Shown here piece after piece: positions 1-5,442 of a stretch of 5,442 nt of DNA (position 1 is the stretch's first letter; each line of letters opens with the position of its first letter). The DNA is from Hymenobacter sp. Lineage in GTDB: Bacteria; Bacteroidota; Bacteroidia; Cytophagales; Hymenobacteraceae. Location: assembly GCA_025362615.1 (NCBI GenBank), contig JANYFQ010000299.1, forward strand, positions 1 through 5,442, written 5' to 3'. Below the pieces are notes generated by a model. It saw only the letters and a list, made by a program, of their open reading frames with translations. It did not search any database and was not told where the DNA came from. Position numbers and translations under genes: made by a program.

Positions 1-1625
1 CTGTCGGCCCCCGCACCGGTGCCCTTGGAGTTGGCCAAGGTGCTGAGGATGAAGTTCTTTTCGGAGTTGTCGGGCAGGCGGTAGAACTGCGGGTCGCCGT
101 TGTAGTAGGCTTGGGTGGCGGCCTTCACGAACGTGACCAAACTCAGGGGAGGGCTAAGCTCGGGCTGGCTGCGCAGGTAGCTCTCGAACTGGTTTATCTT
201 CTCTAAGTTCTTCAATTTCAGCAGGCCATGCGGCTTGCCAGTGTCCACGACGAATTCCAGCGGCATCACGCCGTGGAAGTGTTTTTCGAAGAAAGCGAGG
301 TCGGAATTGACGCTGCTTTTCTTGGGCAAATCGTCCACCATGTACGACACGGCTTCGATGCGCGACACGCCAATACCGGCCAGCAGCACCAGCACCACCG
401 CCGTGATATATACCGTGGTCCGGCGCTCCAAAACCAGGTAGTCGAAGAACTCCAGCAGCTTGGTCAACGGCTTGGCATCCAGGTGTTCGAGCTGCTTGGG
501 TGTGGGCGGCGGCAGGAAGGTAAAAGCCGCCGGAATGAGGATGAAGCTGATGAGAAAAGCGGCGAAGATATTGACCGTCGCCACCAGCCCAAACTGGTAG
601 AGAATGGCAATGTCGGTGAAACAGAACACGATGAAGCCCACGGCCGTGGTGGTGTTGTTCATGAGCGTGACAAGGCCGATTTTGCGGATGACCCGCGTCA
701 TGGCCAGCATCTGATTGCCCGACTTGCGGTAATCGTAGTGGTAACGGCTCAGGAGATAGGTGCAGTTCGGGATGCCGATGACGACTATGATGCTCGGTAT
801 CAACCCAGTAAGCAGGTTTATCTTGAAGCCTAGTAGCACGATGGAGCCGATGCACCACACCACCGTCACGCCCACCACGACAAGCGGGAAGACGATGGCC
901 GACGAGGTACGGAAGAAAACCAGCAGCGTCACGCCGGTCACGAACATGGCCAGGAGCGTGAAAAACTTCATTTCCGAGGCCACTTTGCTCGTCATCGTCG
1001 AGCGCACGTAGGGCAGGCCGGCGTAGTGCAGGCGGATGCCGGTGCGGGCCTCAAACTGCCGGGTATGGCCCAGAATATCGTTCATCACGGCCTGCCGGCG
1101 CGAGGAGTTGAGGTACTTGGGGTCCATCGTCAGGGCCAGCAGGGTGGCCCCGGTGTTGGGCGAAATAAGCTGACCCTCGTAGAATTTCTGGCGGTTCACG
1201 ACGCGCAGCAGCGAGTCCAGCTCGGCCTGCGAGCGGGGCGCGGTGCCGAAAATAGGCCGCGCCACGAGCTGGTTGGTGGCCGTGTCGCGGCGCAATTCGG
1301 GCAGGCGCGAAATGCTCAATACGCCGCTCACGCCGGTTACTTGGCCCAGGGTATCGGTGAGGTCGCGGAGGCGGTTGAAATTGGCCAGCCGGTACACGGC
1401 GCTGTCCTGCATCCCGACGACCAGCACGTTGCCATCTTCGCCAAAGGTGTGTTTAAACTGTTGGAAATAAATCATTTCCGGGTCCTGCGGACTTACCACC
1501 TGGGCAAAGTCGTAGGTCATCTCCACGTCCTTGGCCTGCCAGGCCATGAACACGGTGATGGCGGCCAGCACGGCCACCAACGTCAAGCGGAAACGGATGA
1601 TAAAAACGGCGATTCGCTGCCACAT
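1..1625 (-). CDS. RND/MMPL-family membrane exporter, C-terminus missing at window edge
   Basis: Reading the minus strand from the ATG at 1625 gives 541 uninterrupted codons plus two bases to the left edge, so the gene is truncated by the window. A full-length RND protein of this type is usually about 750-1000 residues. The visible part is a typical RND half: TM1 at residues about 5-27, an extracytoplasmic domain at 30-218, and a block of five TM segments at about 221-368 (TM2-TM6). A cytosolic linker follows (370-400, with a PPPTP motif), then TM7 at about 403-421 and the start of the second extracytoplasmic domain. TM5 carries NNTTTAVGF (323-331), a conserved RND/Patched feature. These proteins use the proton gradient to move lipids or hydrophobic molecules outward; the substrate cannot be read here. 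TM4 reads GIPNCTYLLSRYH (284-296) and lacks the usual acidic residue. A TAnnTTTG box lies 18 bases upstream of the start. Family assignment is confident; function is not. Confidence 0.87.
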   Translation of the reverse strand, partial: MWQRIAVFIIRFRLTLVAVLAAITVFMAWQAKDVEMTYDFAQVVSPQDPEMIYFQQFKHTFGEDGNVLVVGMQDSAVYRLANFNRLRDLTDTLGQVTGVSGVLSISRLPELRRDTATNQLVARPIFGTAPRSQAELDSLLRVVNRQKFYEGQLISPNTGATLLALTMDPKYLNSSRRQAVMNDILGHTRQFEARTGIRLHYAGLPYVRSTMTSKVASEMKFFTLLAMFVTGVTLLVFFRTSSAIVFPLVVVGVTVVWCIGSIVLLGFKINLLTGLIPSIIVVIGIPNCTYLLSRYHYDYRKSGNQMLAMTRVIRKIGLVTLMNNTTTAVGFIVFCFTDIAILYQFGLVATVNIFAAFLISFILIPAAFTFLPPPTPKQLEHLDAKPLTKLLEFFDYLVLERRTTVYITAVVLVLLAGIGVSRIEAVSYMVDDLPKKSSVNSDLAFFEKHFHGVMPLEFVVDTGKPHGLLKLKNLEKINQFESYLRSQPELSPPLSLVTFVKAATQAYYNGDPQFYRLPDNSEKNFILSTLANSKGTGAGAD

Positions 1626-1643
1626 ACTGAACCAGATAAAAGG

Positions 1644-1651
1644 CAAAGTTA
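1644..1651 (-). promoter_or_regulatory. Probable Bacteroidota -7 promoter element of the exporter gene
   Basis: The minus strand reads TAACTTTG, an exact match to the TAnnTTTG -7 consensus of the Bacteroidota housekeeping sigma factor. It ends 18 bases before the exporter ATG, which implies a leader of roughly a dozen bases. No TTG -33 element is visible at the usual 19-21 base spacing. The TAA of this box is also the stop codon of the toxin-remnant reading frame. Confidence 0.5.
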
Positions 1652-1717
1652 CGGCCGGGGGCAGCGGGCTATGCCGTTTCCACGCTGCCCAAAATACCTG
1701 TAGCCGTTTTGGGTCCG

Positions 1718-1759
1718 AAAGCGCAAACGCTTGGGCGGGTTGGCATCAACCAAAAATTT
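1718..1759 (-). pseudogene. N-terminal remnant of a DUF5615 PIN-like toxin
   Basis: Twelve bases after the DUF433 stop codon, the minus strand encodes KFLVDANPPKRLRF in a different frame. This resembles the start of DUF5615 PIN-like proteins, which typically open with M-K-F-L-[VI]-D-x-x-L-P-x-x-L and use the early Asp in the putative nuclease site. No ATG precedes the Lys (the codon there is CCC). After these 14 codons the match dissolves into an unrelated tail, and the frame ends at TAA 1651-1649, about 37 codons after the Lys. An intact family member has about 110-120 residues. DUF433 and DUF5615 genes are commonly adjacent as antitoxin and toxin, so position and sequence agree. Identification rests on one short motif by eye, hence moderate confidence. 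Confidence 0.5.
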
Positions 1760-1772
1760 GGGATTTTCAGTG

Positions 1773-2021
1773 CTACGCCGCCAGGGGCAAGTAGGTGCCC
1801 CGGCTCAGCGAATCAAGGGCCGTTCTCAAAGCAAATTGCTGGCAGGCTTGAATATCCGCCATTTCGAGGAACGGGTAGTCTTCCAGCACGTCCTCGGGCG
1901 AGTCGCCGGCGGCCAGGAATTCGAGCACGGTTTGCACCGTCAGGCGCTTGCCGCGGATGGTGGGCTTGCCCCCGCACAGGTCGGGGCTGACGGTGATGCG
2001 GTCGTGGATGTAGCGAAGCAT
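1773..2021 (-). CDS. DUF433-domain protein, antitoxin-like (VapB45 type)
   Basis: This 82-residue protein is almost entirely a DUF433 domain. The family signature is clear at residues 9-26: I-T-V-S-P-D, then GGKPTIRGKRLT. It is followed by the amphipathic helical part, LEFLAAGDSPEDVLEDYPFLEMAD at positions 33-56, with the typical D-x-P and D-Y-P turns, and a final helix that begins DIQACQQFA. DUF433 proteins are small predicted helix-turn-helix proteins, usually antitoxins encoded directly before a DUF5615 PIN-like toxin that they are thought to neutralise and co-repress. Here no intact toxin follows, only a short remnant, so the gene may be an orphan antitoxin or a stray regulator. It starts 56 bases after the glyS stop on the same strand. 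I see no convincing promoter in that gap, so readthrough from glyS is possible. Length and start match the family well. Confidence 0.85.
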   Translation of the reverse strand: MLRYIHDRITVSPDLCGGKPTIRGKRLTVQTVLEFLAAGDSPEDVLEDYPFLEMADIQACQQFALRTALDSLSRGTYLPLAA

Positions 2022-2077
2022 GGGCGATGATAAAACGGAGTGAAAGAAACGGGCAATGCTCCCCGAAAGGTGCCGCC

Positions 2078-3586
2078 CTACAACAGCTCGAACACCCGCT
2101 TAAAACTCACCGCCTCGCCAATAAACCCGCGCAAGTCCGCAATTGGCATCCGGGTTTGCAGGCGCGAGTCGCGGTGGCGCACGGTCACGGTGTCGTCTTC
2201 CAGGGTTTGGTGGTCGACGGCGATGCAGAAGGGTGTGCCGATGAGGTCTTGCCGGGTGTAACGGGTGCCGATGGAGTCGCGCTCTTCCACCACGAGGCGG
2301 AAATCAAACTTCAGGCTGTCAAACAGTTGCTGGGCCTTTTCGGGCAGGCCGTCTTTGCGGACGAGCGGGAAGATGGCGGCCTTGACCGGGGCCACCGCCG
2401 GGTGCAGGCGCAGCACGGTGCGGGTCTTGGTTTTCTGCTCCTCGCCTTCGCCTTCGGTGATGGTTTCGGTTTGTAGCGCCTCGCAGAGCGTGGCCAGGAA
2501 CAGGCGGTCGGCCCCAACCGAAGTTTCGACCACGTAGGGCACGTAGTTGCCGTAGGGCTTGCCGGTTTCGGGGTTCACGTCGTTGTCGAAGTACTGCTGC
2601 TTCTTGCGGCTAAGCTCCTGGTGCTGGGTCAGGTCGAAGTCGGAACGCGAGTGGATGCCTTCCATTTCCTTGAAGCCAAAGGGGAATTCGTACTCGATAT
2701 CGACGGCGGCCTTGGCGTAGTGGGCCAGCTTGTCGTGGTCGTGAAAGCGGAGCTTGTGGGCGGGCAACCCAAGCGCCTCGTGGAAGCGGCGGCGGGCGGC
2801 CTTCCAGGTGTCGTACCAGTGGCCTTCGGTGCCGGGGCGCACGAAAAACTGCATCTCCATCTGCTCGAACTCGCGCATCCGAAAGATGAACTGCCGGGCC
2901 ACAATCTCGTTGCGGAACGCCTTGCCAATCTGGGCGATGCCGAAGGGCACCTTCAGCCGCGCCGACTTCTGCACGTTCAGGAAATTGACGAAAATGCCCT
3001 GCGCCGTTTCGGGCCGCAGGTACACCGGCGGCGCGTCCGAATCGACGGCCGACCCCTGGGTGCTGAACATGAGGTTGAACTGCCGCACGTCGGTCCAGTT
3101 GCCGGTGCCCGACACGGGGCACTTGATTTTTTCGTCCAGAATGAGCTGCCGCACCCCAGCTAAGTCATTATCAGTCAGCAGGCGGCCCATTTCGGCGGTG
3201 AGGGCCGCACCCCGGCCGGGGTCGCCGGCGGCTTCGTATTCGGCGGCTTTCTCTTCGAGCAGCACATCGGCGCGGTAGCGCTTTTTGCTGTCGAGGTTGT
3301 CCACCAGCGGGTCGTTGAAGCCGGCGATGTGGCCGCTGGCCTGCCAGGTGCGCGGGTCCATAAAAATGGCCGCGTCGAGGCCCACCACGTTGCCGTGGAG
3401 TTGCGTCATGGTTTCCCACCACAGGCGCTTGAGGTTGTTTTTCAGCTCTACGCCGTTGGGACCGTAGTCGTACACGGCGGCCAGGCCGTCGTAGATTTCC
3501 GAGGATTGAAAGACGAAGCCGTACTCTTTGGCGTGGGCTACGATGTCCTTTAATTGGGCGCTGTCGGCGGGGTTGGTTGTGCTCAT
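2078..3586 (-). CDS. glyS: Glycyl-tRNA synthetase, alpha2 (single-chain) type
   Basis: This 502-residue cytoplasmic enzyme charges tRNA-Gly with glycine using ATP. It is the class II homodimeric form found in Bacteroidota, Gram-positives, archaea and eukaryotes, not the alpha-beta tetramer of enterobacteria. Visible landmarks are: the N-terminal block KEYGFVFQSSEIYDGLAAVYDYGP (20-43); a motif 1 region including WQASGH and FNDPLVDN (81-97); RPETAQGIFVNF (191-202), involved in glycine and ATP binding; motif 2, FRNEI then RMREFEQMEMQFF (224-248); EMEGIHSRSDFDL (307-319); and motif 3, SVGADR (356-361). An HGTP-type anticodon-binding domain fills about 393-502. Residues about 100-160 form the expected insertion between motifs 1 and 2. 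All catalytic blocks are intact and the length is normal. The ATG at 3586 places the conserved KEYGFVF block 19 residues in, as in relatives. The symbol follows common annotation; glyQS is also used. Confidence 0.97.
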   Translation of the reverse strand: MSTTNPADSAQLKDIVAHAKEYGFVFQSSEIYDGLAAVYDYGPNGVELKNNLKRLWWETMTQLHGNVVGLDAAIFMDPRTWQASGHIAGFNDPLVDNLDSKKRYRADVLLEEKAAEYEAAGDPGRGAALTAEMGRLLTDNDLAGVRQLILDEKIKCPVSGTGNWTDVRQFNLMFSTQGSAVDSDAPPVYLRPETAQGIFVNFLNVQKSARLKVPFGIAQIGKAFRNEIVARQFIFRMREFEQMEMQFFVRPGTEGHWYDTWKAARRRFHEALGLPAHKLRFHDHDKLAHYAKAAVDIEYEFPFGFKEMEGIHSRSDFDLTQHQELSRKKQQYFDNDVNPETGKPYGNYVPYVVETSVGADRLFLATLCEALQTETITEGEGEEQKTKTRTVLRLHPAVAPVKAAIFPLVRKDGLPEKAQQLFDSLKFDFRLVVEERDSIGTRYTRQDLIGTPFCIAVDHQTLEDDTVTVRHRDSRLQTRMPIADLRGFIGEAVSFKRVFELL

Positions 3587-3593
3587 ATCGGCG

Positions 3594-3601
3594 CAAAGCT
3601 A
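3594..3601 (-). promoter_or_regulatory. Probable -7 promoter element of glyS
   Basis: The minus strand reads TAGCTTTG, matching the Bacteroidota TAnnTTTG consensus exactly. Only 7 bases separate it from the glyS ATG, so transcription would begin almost at the start codon and give a leaderless or nearly leaderless mRNA. The first T of the box is the complement of the outermost base of the 19-bp inverted repeat of the neighbouring palindromic element, so the -33 region lies inside that element. No TTG is present there at the expected spacing. Confidence 0.45.
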
Positions 3602-3619
3602 CGAGTACCGCGAAGCTCC
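3601..3619 (+). repeat. Left 19-bp terminal inverted repeat
   Basis: Perfect reverse complement of 3841-3859. Complementarity stops at both edges (T3600 faces T3860 outside; T3620 faces C3840 inside), so the 19-bp boundary is exact. Its inner part also forms a local 7-bp hairpin, GCGAAGC (3610-3616) with GCTTCGC (3621-3627) around the loop TCCT. That hairpin is not reproduced at the right end. Confidence 0.9.
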
Positions 3620-3648
3620 TGCTTCGCCTCGCGCAGGCTCGCGTCAGG

Positions 3649-3693
3649 GCACTCGTCGGACGAAGCCCTTCGGGCGATTCGTCCGACGAGTGC
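3649..3693. repeat. 16-bp perfect hairpin with nested inner hairpin
   Basis: GCACTCGTCGGACGAA (3649-3664) pairs perfectly with 3678-3693. The 13-base interval holds a smaller stem, GCCC-TTC-GGGC (3665-3675), followed by an unpaired GA. A further 9-bp inverted pair, GGCTCGCGT (3636-3644) and ACGCGAGCC (3721-3729), encloses the hairpin. No T-run follows on either strand, so it is not a classical terminator. Confidence 0.85.
3655..3679 (+). repeat. 25-bp direct repeat, copy 1
   Basis: Identical over 25 bases to 3745-3769, with a 90-base period. It begins GTCGGACGAAGCCC and ends GGGCGATT. The copy covers most of the left arm and the loop of the 16-bp hairpin, which suggests duplication of a hairpin half with later divergence of the outer arms. 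Confidence 0.9.
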
Positions 3694-3736
3694 GGCGTAT
3701 GCTGCCCCAGGTTCGAGCAAACGCGAGCCGTTCAGC

Positions 3737-3805
3737 GAAAAGTGGTCGGACGAAGCCCTTCGGGCGATTGGCTACGCCGAACTCCGTTTCGCCCGACCGC
3801 TTTTC
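3737..3805. repeat. Second long imperfect hairpin
   Basis: Arms 3737-3754 and 3788-3805 are complementary at 16 of 18 positions. One exception is a G·U pair on the plus strand (T3743 with G3799). The other is A3750 facing C3792, which would be a wobble pair if the minus strand were transcribed. The 33-base interval contains the GCCC-TTC-GGGC inner stem shared with the first hairpin. Confidence 0.75.
3745..3769 (+). repeat. 25-bp direct repeat, copy 2
   Basis: Exact copy of 3655-3679. It sits in the left arm of the second hairpin, where the right arm has diverged (GCCCGACC in place of the expected GTCCGACC), so this hairpin is imperfect while the first is perfect. Confidence 0.9.
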
Positions 3806-3840
3806 TACCGCTCCCTGGGCAACCTGTGCGGGGCGGAGCC

Positions 3841-3859
3841 GGAGCTTCGCGGTACTCGT
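3841..3859 (-). repeat. Right 19-bp terminal inverted repeat
   Basis: Perfect reverse complement of 3601-3619, 241 bases between outer edge and inner edge of the pair. It lies 54 bases before the probable -7 element of pit and 138 bases before the pit start codon, so the element leaves that promoter core intact. Confidence 0.9.
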
Positions 3860-3913
3860 TCTGAGGGCGCTTGCTTCACAATTCCGTAACATAGCTACCG
3901 CCGTACCCCCCGT

Positions 3914-3921
3914 TACCTTTG
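3914..3921 (+). promoter_or_regulatory. Probable -7 promoter element of the phosphate transporter gene
   Basis: The plus strand reads TACCTTTG, matching TAnnTTTG. Transcription would start near 3927, leaving a leader of about 70 bases before the ATG at 3998. The leader holds only a weak 6-bp inverted repeat (GCTGCC 3939-3944 with GGCAGC 3964-3969). No TTG lies at the expected -33 spacing and no Pho-box-like repeat is apparent. Confidence 0.45.
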
Positions 3922-3997
3922 AGCCGCCAATTCCCTTCGCTGCCAACTGTTTTGCGTATTGTCGGCAGCCACTCCCCTCCCACCCAACCGCGTTTTT

Positions 3998-5401
3998 ATG
4001 TTTGGACTTGAACCCCACGTACTGGTTTTGCTCGGCGTGTGTTTGCTGGCGGCCTGCGCCTTCGAGTTCGTCAATGGCTTTCACGACACGGCCAACGCCG
4101 TGGCTACCGTCATCTATACCAACACCTTGCGGCCCTGGGTGGCGGTGGTGTGGTCGGCGTTCTGGAACTTCATCGGCGTGTTTTCGGGCGGCATTGCCGT
4201 GGCGATGGGCATTGTGTACCTGCTGCCCGTCGAAAGCCTGGTGGACCAAAACGTCTATCACGGCATTGCCATGGTGGGTGCCCTGATACTGAGCGCCATC
4301 ATCTGGAACATCGGCACATGGTTCTACGGCATTCCGGCTTCCAGCTCGCACGCGCTCATCGGCTCCATTTTGGGGGTGGGCATTGCGTTTTCGCTACTGC
4401 CGGGCGGGCAGGGGGCGGCCGTAAACTGGGGTAAGGCCGGCGAAACCGGCATTGCCTTGCTCGTGGGGCCGCTGCTCGGGTTTTCGCTCACCATCGGGGC
4501 CATGTTTTTGCTGCGCCGACTGGTAAAAAACAAGGCCATTTTCAAGGAGCCGCACAAGCACAAGCCGCCGCCCCTCTGGATTCGCCTCATCCTCATCGCC
4601 ACCTGCACGGGGGTGAGTTTCTTCCACGGCTCGAACGATGGGCAGAAGGGCGTGGGCCTTATCATGCTCATTCTCATTGGCATCGTGCCCACGTTCTTCG
4701 CCCTCGACCAAAGTAAAAACCCGCTCGATTTGCGCGAGTCGCTCGGCAAGGTGGAGTACGTGATGACCCGCGTGAACCGCGCCGAACTCAGCCCCAACGA
4801 CCAGAAGCTGGTGGCCGACGTGCAAGTGCAAACCGACGACCTGAACCGCATTTTTGCCGGCAAAACCAACATCGCCGACCTGCCCCAACTTACCCGTTTC
4901 GAAATCCGGCGCGACATTCTGCTGCTCGCCAACCGCTCCAAAAAGCTTTTCAGCTCCGATAAAATCAGCCTCAGCACCCAGGACCGCGCCATTTACGACG
5001 CGGCCATCGCCAATATGCGAACCTTCACCGACTACGCCCCGTGGTGGGTGCTGCTGATGGTGAGCCTATCGCTGGCCTGCGGCACGATGATTGGCTGGCA
5101 GCGCATCGTCAAAACCATTGGCGAGCGCATTGGCAAAGAGCACCTTACCTATGCCCAGGGTGCCAGCTCCGAGATGGTGGCCGCCCTCATGATTGGGGCC
5201 AGCACCGGCTTCGGGCTGCCTTCCAGCACCACGCACGTTCTTTCCTCGGCCATTGCCGGGAGCATGGTGGCCAACCGGGGCATTAAAAACCTCAACCCCC
5301 AAATGGTCCGCAACATTGCCCTGGCCTGGGTGCTCACCCTGCCCGTGACGATGGTGCTGGCCGGCGGGCTGTTCCTGCTCTTCCGGGCCGTGCTGGGGTA
5401 G
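3998..5401 (+). CDS. PiT-family inorganic phosphate transporter
   Basis: This 467-residue inner-membrane permease belongs to the PiT (PF01384, PHO4) family, which imports phosphate, often as a metal-phosphate complex, with H+ or Na+. The two inverted halves each show the family signature: GFHDTANAVAT (27-37) with PASSSHALIGSILG (113-126), and FFHGSNDGQKGVG (208-220) with PSSTTHVLSSAIAG (408-421). Hydrophobic segments are visible at about 8-24, 46-76, 88-108, 117-135, 150-172, 195-234, 349-367, 390-425 and 437-465. Between about 236 and 345 lies a charged, soluble stretch of about 110 residues, probably cytoplasmic, that splits the second half. I chose the ATG at 3998 because the protein then starts just before TM1; an in-frame TTG at 3959 would add 13 residues without family character. 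No SD is seen. No PhoU-like (DUF47) partner is in the window. Which ion is coupled cannot be told. Confidence 0.93.
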   Translation: MFGLEPHVLVLLGVCLLAACAFEFVNGFHDTANAVATVIYTNTLRPWVAVVWSAFWNFIGVFSGGIAVAMGIVYLLPVESLVDQNVYHGIAMVGALILSAIIWNIGTWFYGIPASSSHALIGSILGVGIAFSLLPGGQGAAVNWGKAGETGIALLVGPLLGFSLTIGAMFLLRRLVKNKAIFKEPHKHKPPPLWIRLILIATCTGVSFFHGSNDGQKGVGLIMLILIGIVPTFFALDQSKNPLDLRESLGKVEYVMTRVNRAELSPNDQKLVADVQVQTDDLNRIFAGKTNIADLPQLTRFEIRRDILLLANRSKKLFSSDKISLSTQDRAIYDAAIANMRTFTDYAPWWVLLMVSLSLACGTMIGWQRIVKTIGERIGKEHLTYAQGASSEMVAALMIGASTGFGLPSSTTHVLSSAIAGSMVANRGIKNLNPQMVRNIALAWVLTLPVTMVLAGGLFLLFRAVLG

Positions 5402-5441
5402 CGCGGGTTTTCAACCCGCGCGTTGGCGGCCCACGCGCGGG
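5401..5441. repeat. GC-rich palindromic repeat with two alternative hairpins after the phosphate transporter
   Basis: GCGCGGGTT (5401-5409) pairs perfectly with AACCCGCGC (5413-5421) around a 3-base loop. Its first base is the G of the stop codon. CCCGCGCGT (5415-5423) also pairs perfectly with ACGCGCGGG (5433-5441) around a 9-base loop. Both stems use 5415-5421, so only one can form at a time. There is no T-run, so intrinsic termination is doubtful, though a strong stem could stabilise the 3' end. It may continue beyond the window as a dispersed palindromic repeat. Confidence 0.7.
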
Positions 5442-5442
5442 C

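Larger units (their letters stand above)
3601..3859. mobile_element. Palindromic MITE-like intergenic element with 19-bp terminal inverted repeats
   Basis: A 259-base block fills most of the gap between the divergent glyS and pit genes. Its ends, 3601-3619 and 3841-3859, are perfect 19-bp inverted copies (ACGAGTACCGCGAAGCTCC and complement). Inside are a 7-bp hairpin at the left end, a 16-bp perfect hairpin, a second long imperfect hairpin, and an exact 25-bp direct repeat. No convincing coding sequence lies within it, so it would be non-autonomous and moved by a transposase encoded elsewhere. I find no target-site duplication: the flanks read AAGCT on the left and TCTGA on the right. It could therefore also be a decayed insertion or a REP/BIME-type structured repeat. 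Inverted repeats and hairpins are directly visible; mobility is inferred. Confidence 0.5.

Noticed and set aside
1026..1703. Long plus-strand open frames such as 225 codons at 1026-1703, 201 codons at 228-833 and 180 codons at 2621-3163
   Set aside because: They lie antisense to the exporter and glyS, whose protein motifs are unmistakable. Their translations are His/Gly/Arg-rich, low in hydrophobic structure and unlike any family, as expected for shadows in GC-rich DNA.
1688..1713. 7-bp inverted repeat CCCAAAA/TTTTGGG as a terminator after the DUF433 gene
   Set aside because: The 12-base loop and short stem without a clear T-run are weak. It lies in decayed sequence and could occur by chance.
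2022..2077. Independent promoter for the DUF433 gene
   Set aside because: A TTG (2056-2054) is spaced about 21 bases from TATCATCG, but the latter misses most of the TTTG part of the -7 consensus, so I do not call it.
3655..3769. CRISPR array or integron attC sites suggested by the repeated palindromes
   Set aside because: Only two repeat copies, no third unit, no spacer regularity, no cas or integrase gene, and no attC core-site pairs. A structured intergenic element fits better.
3959..3997. Alternative TTG start for the phosphate transporter, adding 13 residues
   Set aside because: The extra residues are Pro-rich and not family-like, and the ATG at 3998 gives a normal N-terminus just ahead of TM1.
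3644..4351. Minus-strand open frame of 235 codons across the palindromic element and the start of the phosphate transporter
   Set aside because: Half of it is antisense to conserved PiT coding sequence and the rest reads through hairpin repeats (the peptide repeats NRPKGFVR). No family resemblance.
5401..5421. Intrinsic Rho-independent terminator for the phosphate transporter gene
   Set aside because: The 9-bp stem is strong but is followed by GTTGGCGG, not a T-run. Recorded as a palindromic repeat instead.

Overview
The window looks like chromosomal DNA from a GC-rich member of the Bacteroidota, most likely Cytophagales and Hymenobacter-like. This is inferred from three things: copies of the Bacteroidota-type -7 promoter motif TAnnTTTG upstream of the main genes, no clear Shine-Dalgarno sites, and a single-chain (alpha2-type) glycyl-tRNA synthetase. 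The genus is a guess; the phylum is fairly well supported.

Layout: four items lie on the minus strand, read from right to left, and one gene diverges on the plus strand. From 3586 down to 2078 is glyS (glycyl-tRNA synthetase). It is followed after 56 bases by a small DUF433 antitoxin-like gene (2021 to 1773). Next comes a 147-base gap holding what I read as the N-terminal scrap of its usual DUF5615 PIN-like toxin partner (about 1759 to 1718). Last is an RND/MMPL-family exporter that starts at 1625 and runs off the left edge (541 codons visible). On the plus strand, 3998 to 5401 encodes a PiT-family inorganic phosphate transporter with a large soluble loop. It ends at a GC-rich palindromic repeat that reaches the window edge.

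The 411-base region between the divergent glyS and pit genes is mostly filled by a palindromic element, 3601-3859. It is bounded by a perfect 19-bp inverted repeat and contains an exact 25-bp direct repeat, each copy embedded in its own long hairpin. It looks like a non-autonomous mobile or REP/MITE-type element. Its left end abuts, and supplies one base of, the probable glyS -7 element.

The genes do not form one pathway: translation (glyS), a broken toxin-antitoxin locus, membrane export and phosphate uptake. I see no new multi-gene system. The items most worth a second look are the orphaned antitoxin with its toxin remnant, the structured intergenic element, and the atypical TM4 motif of the exporter.
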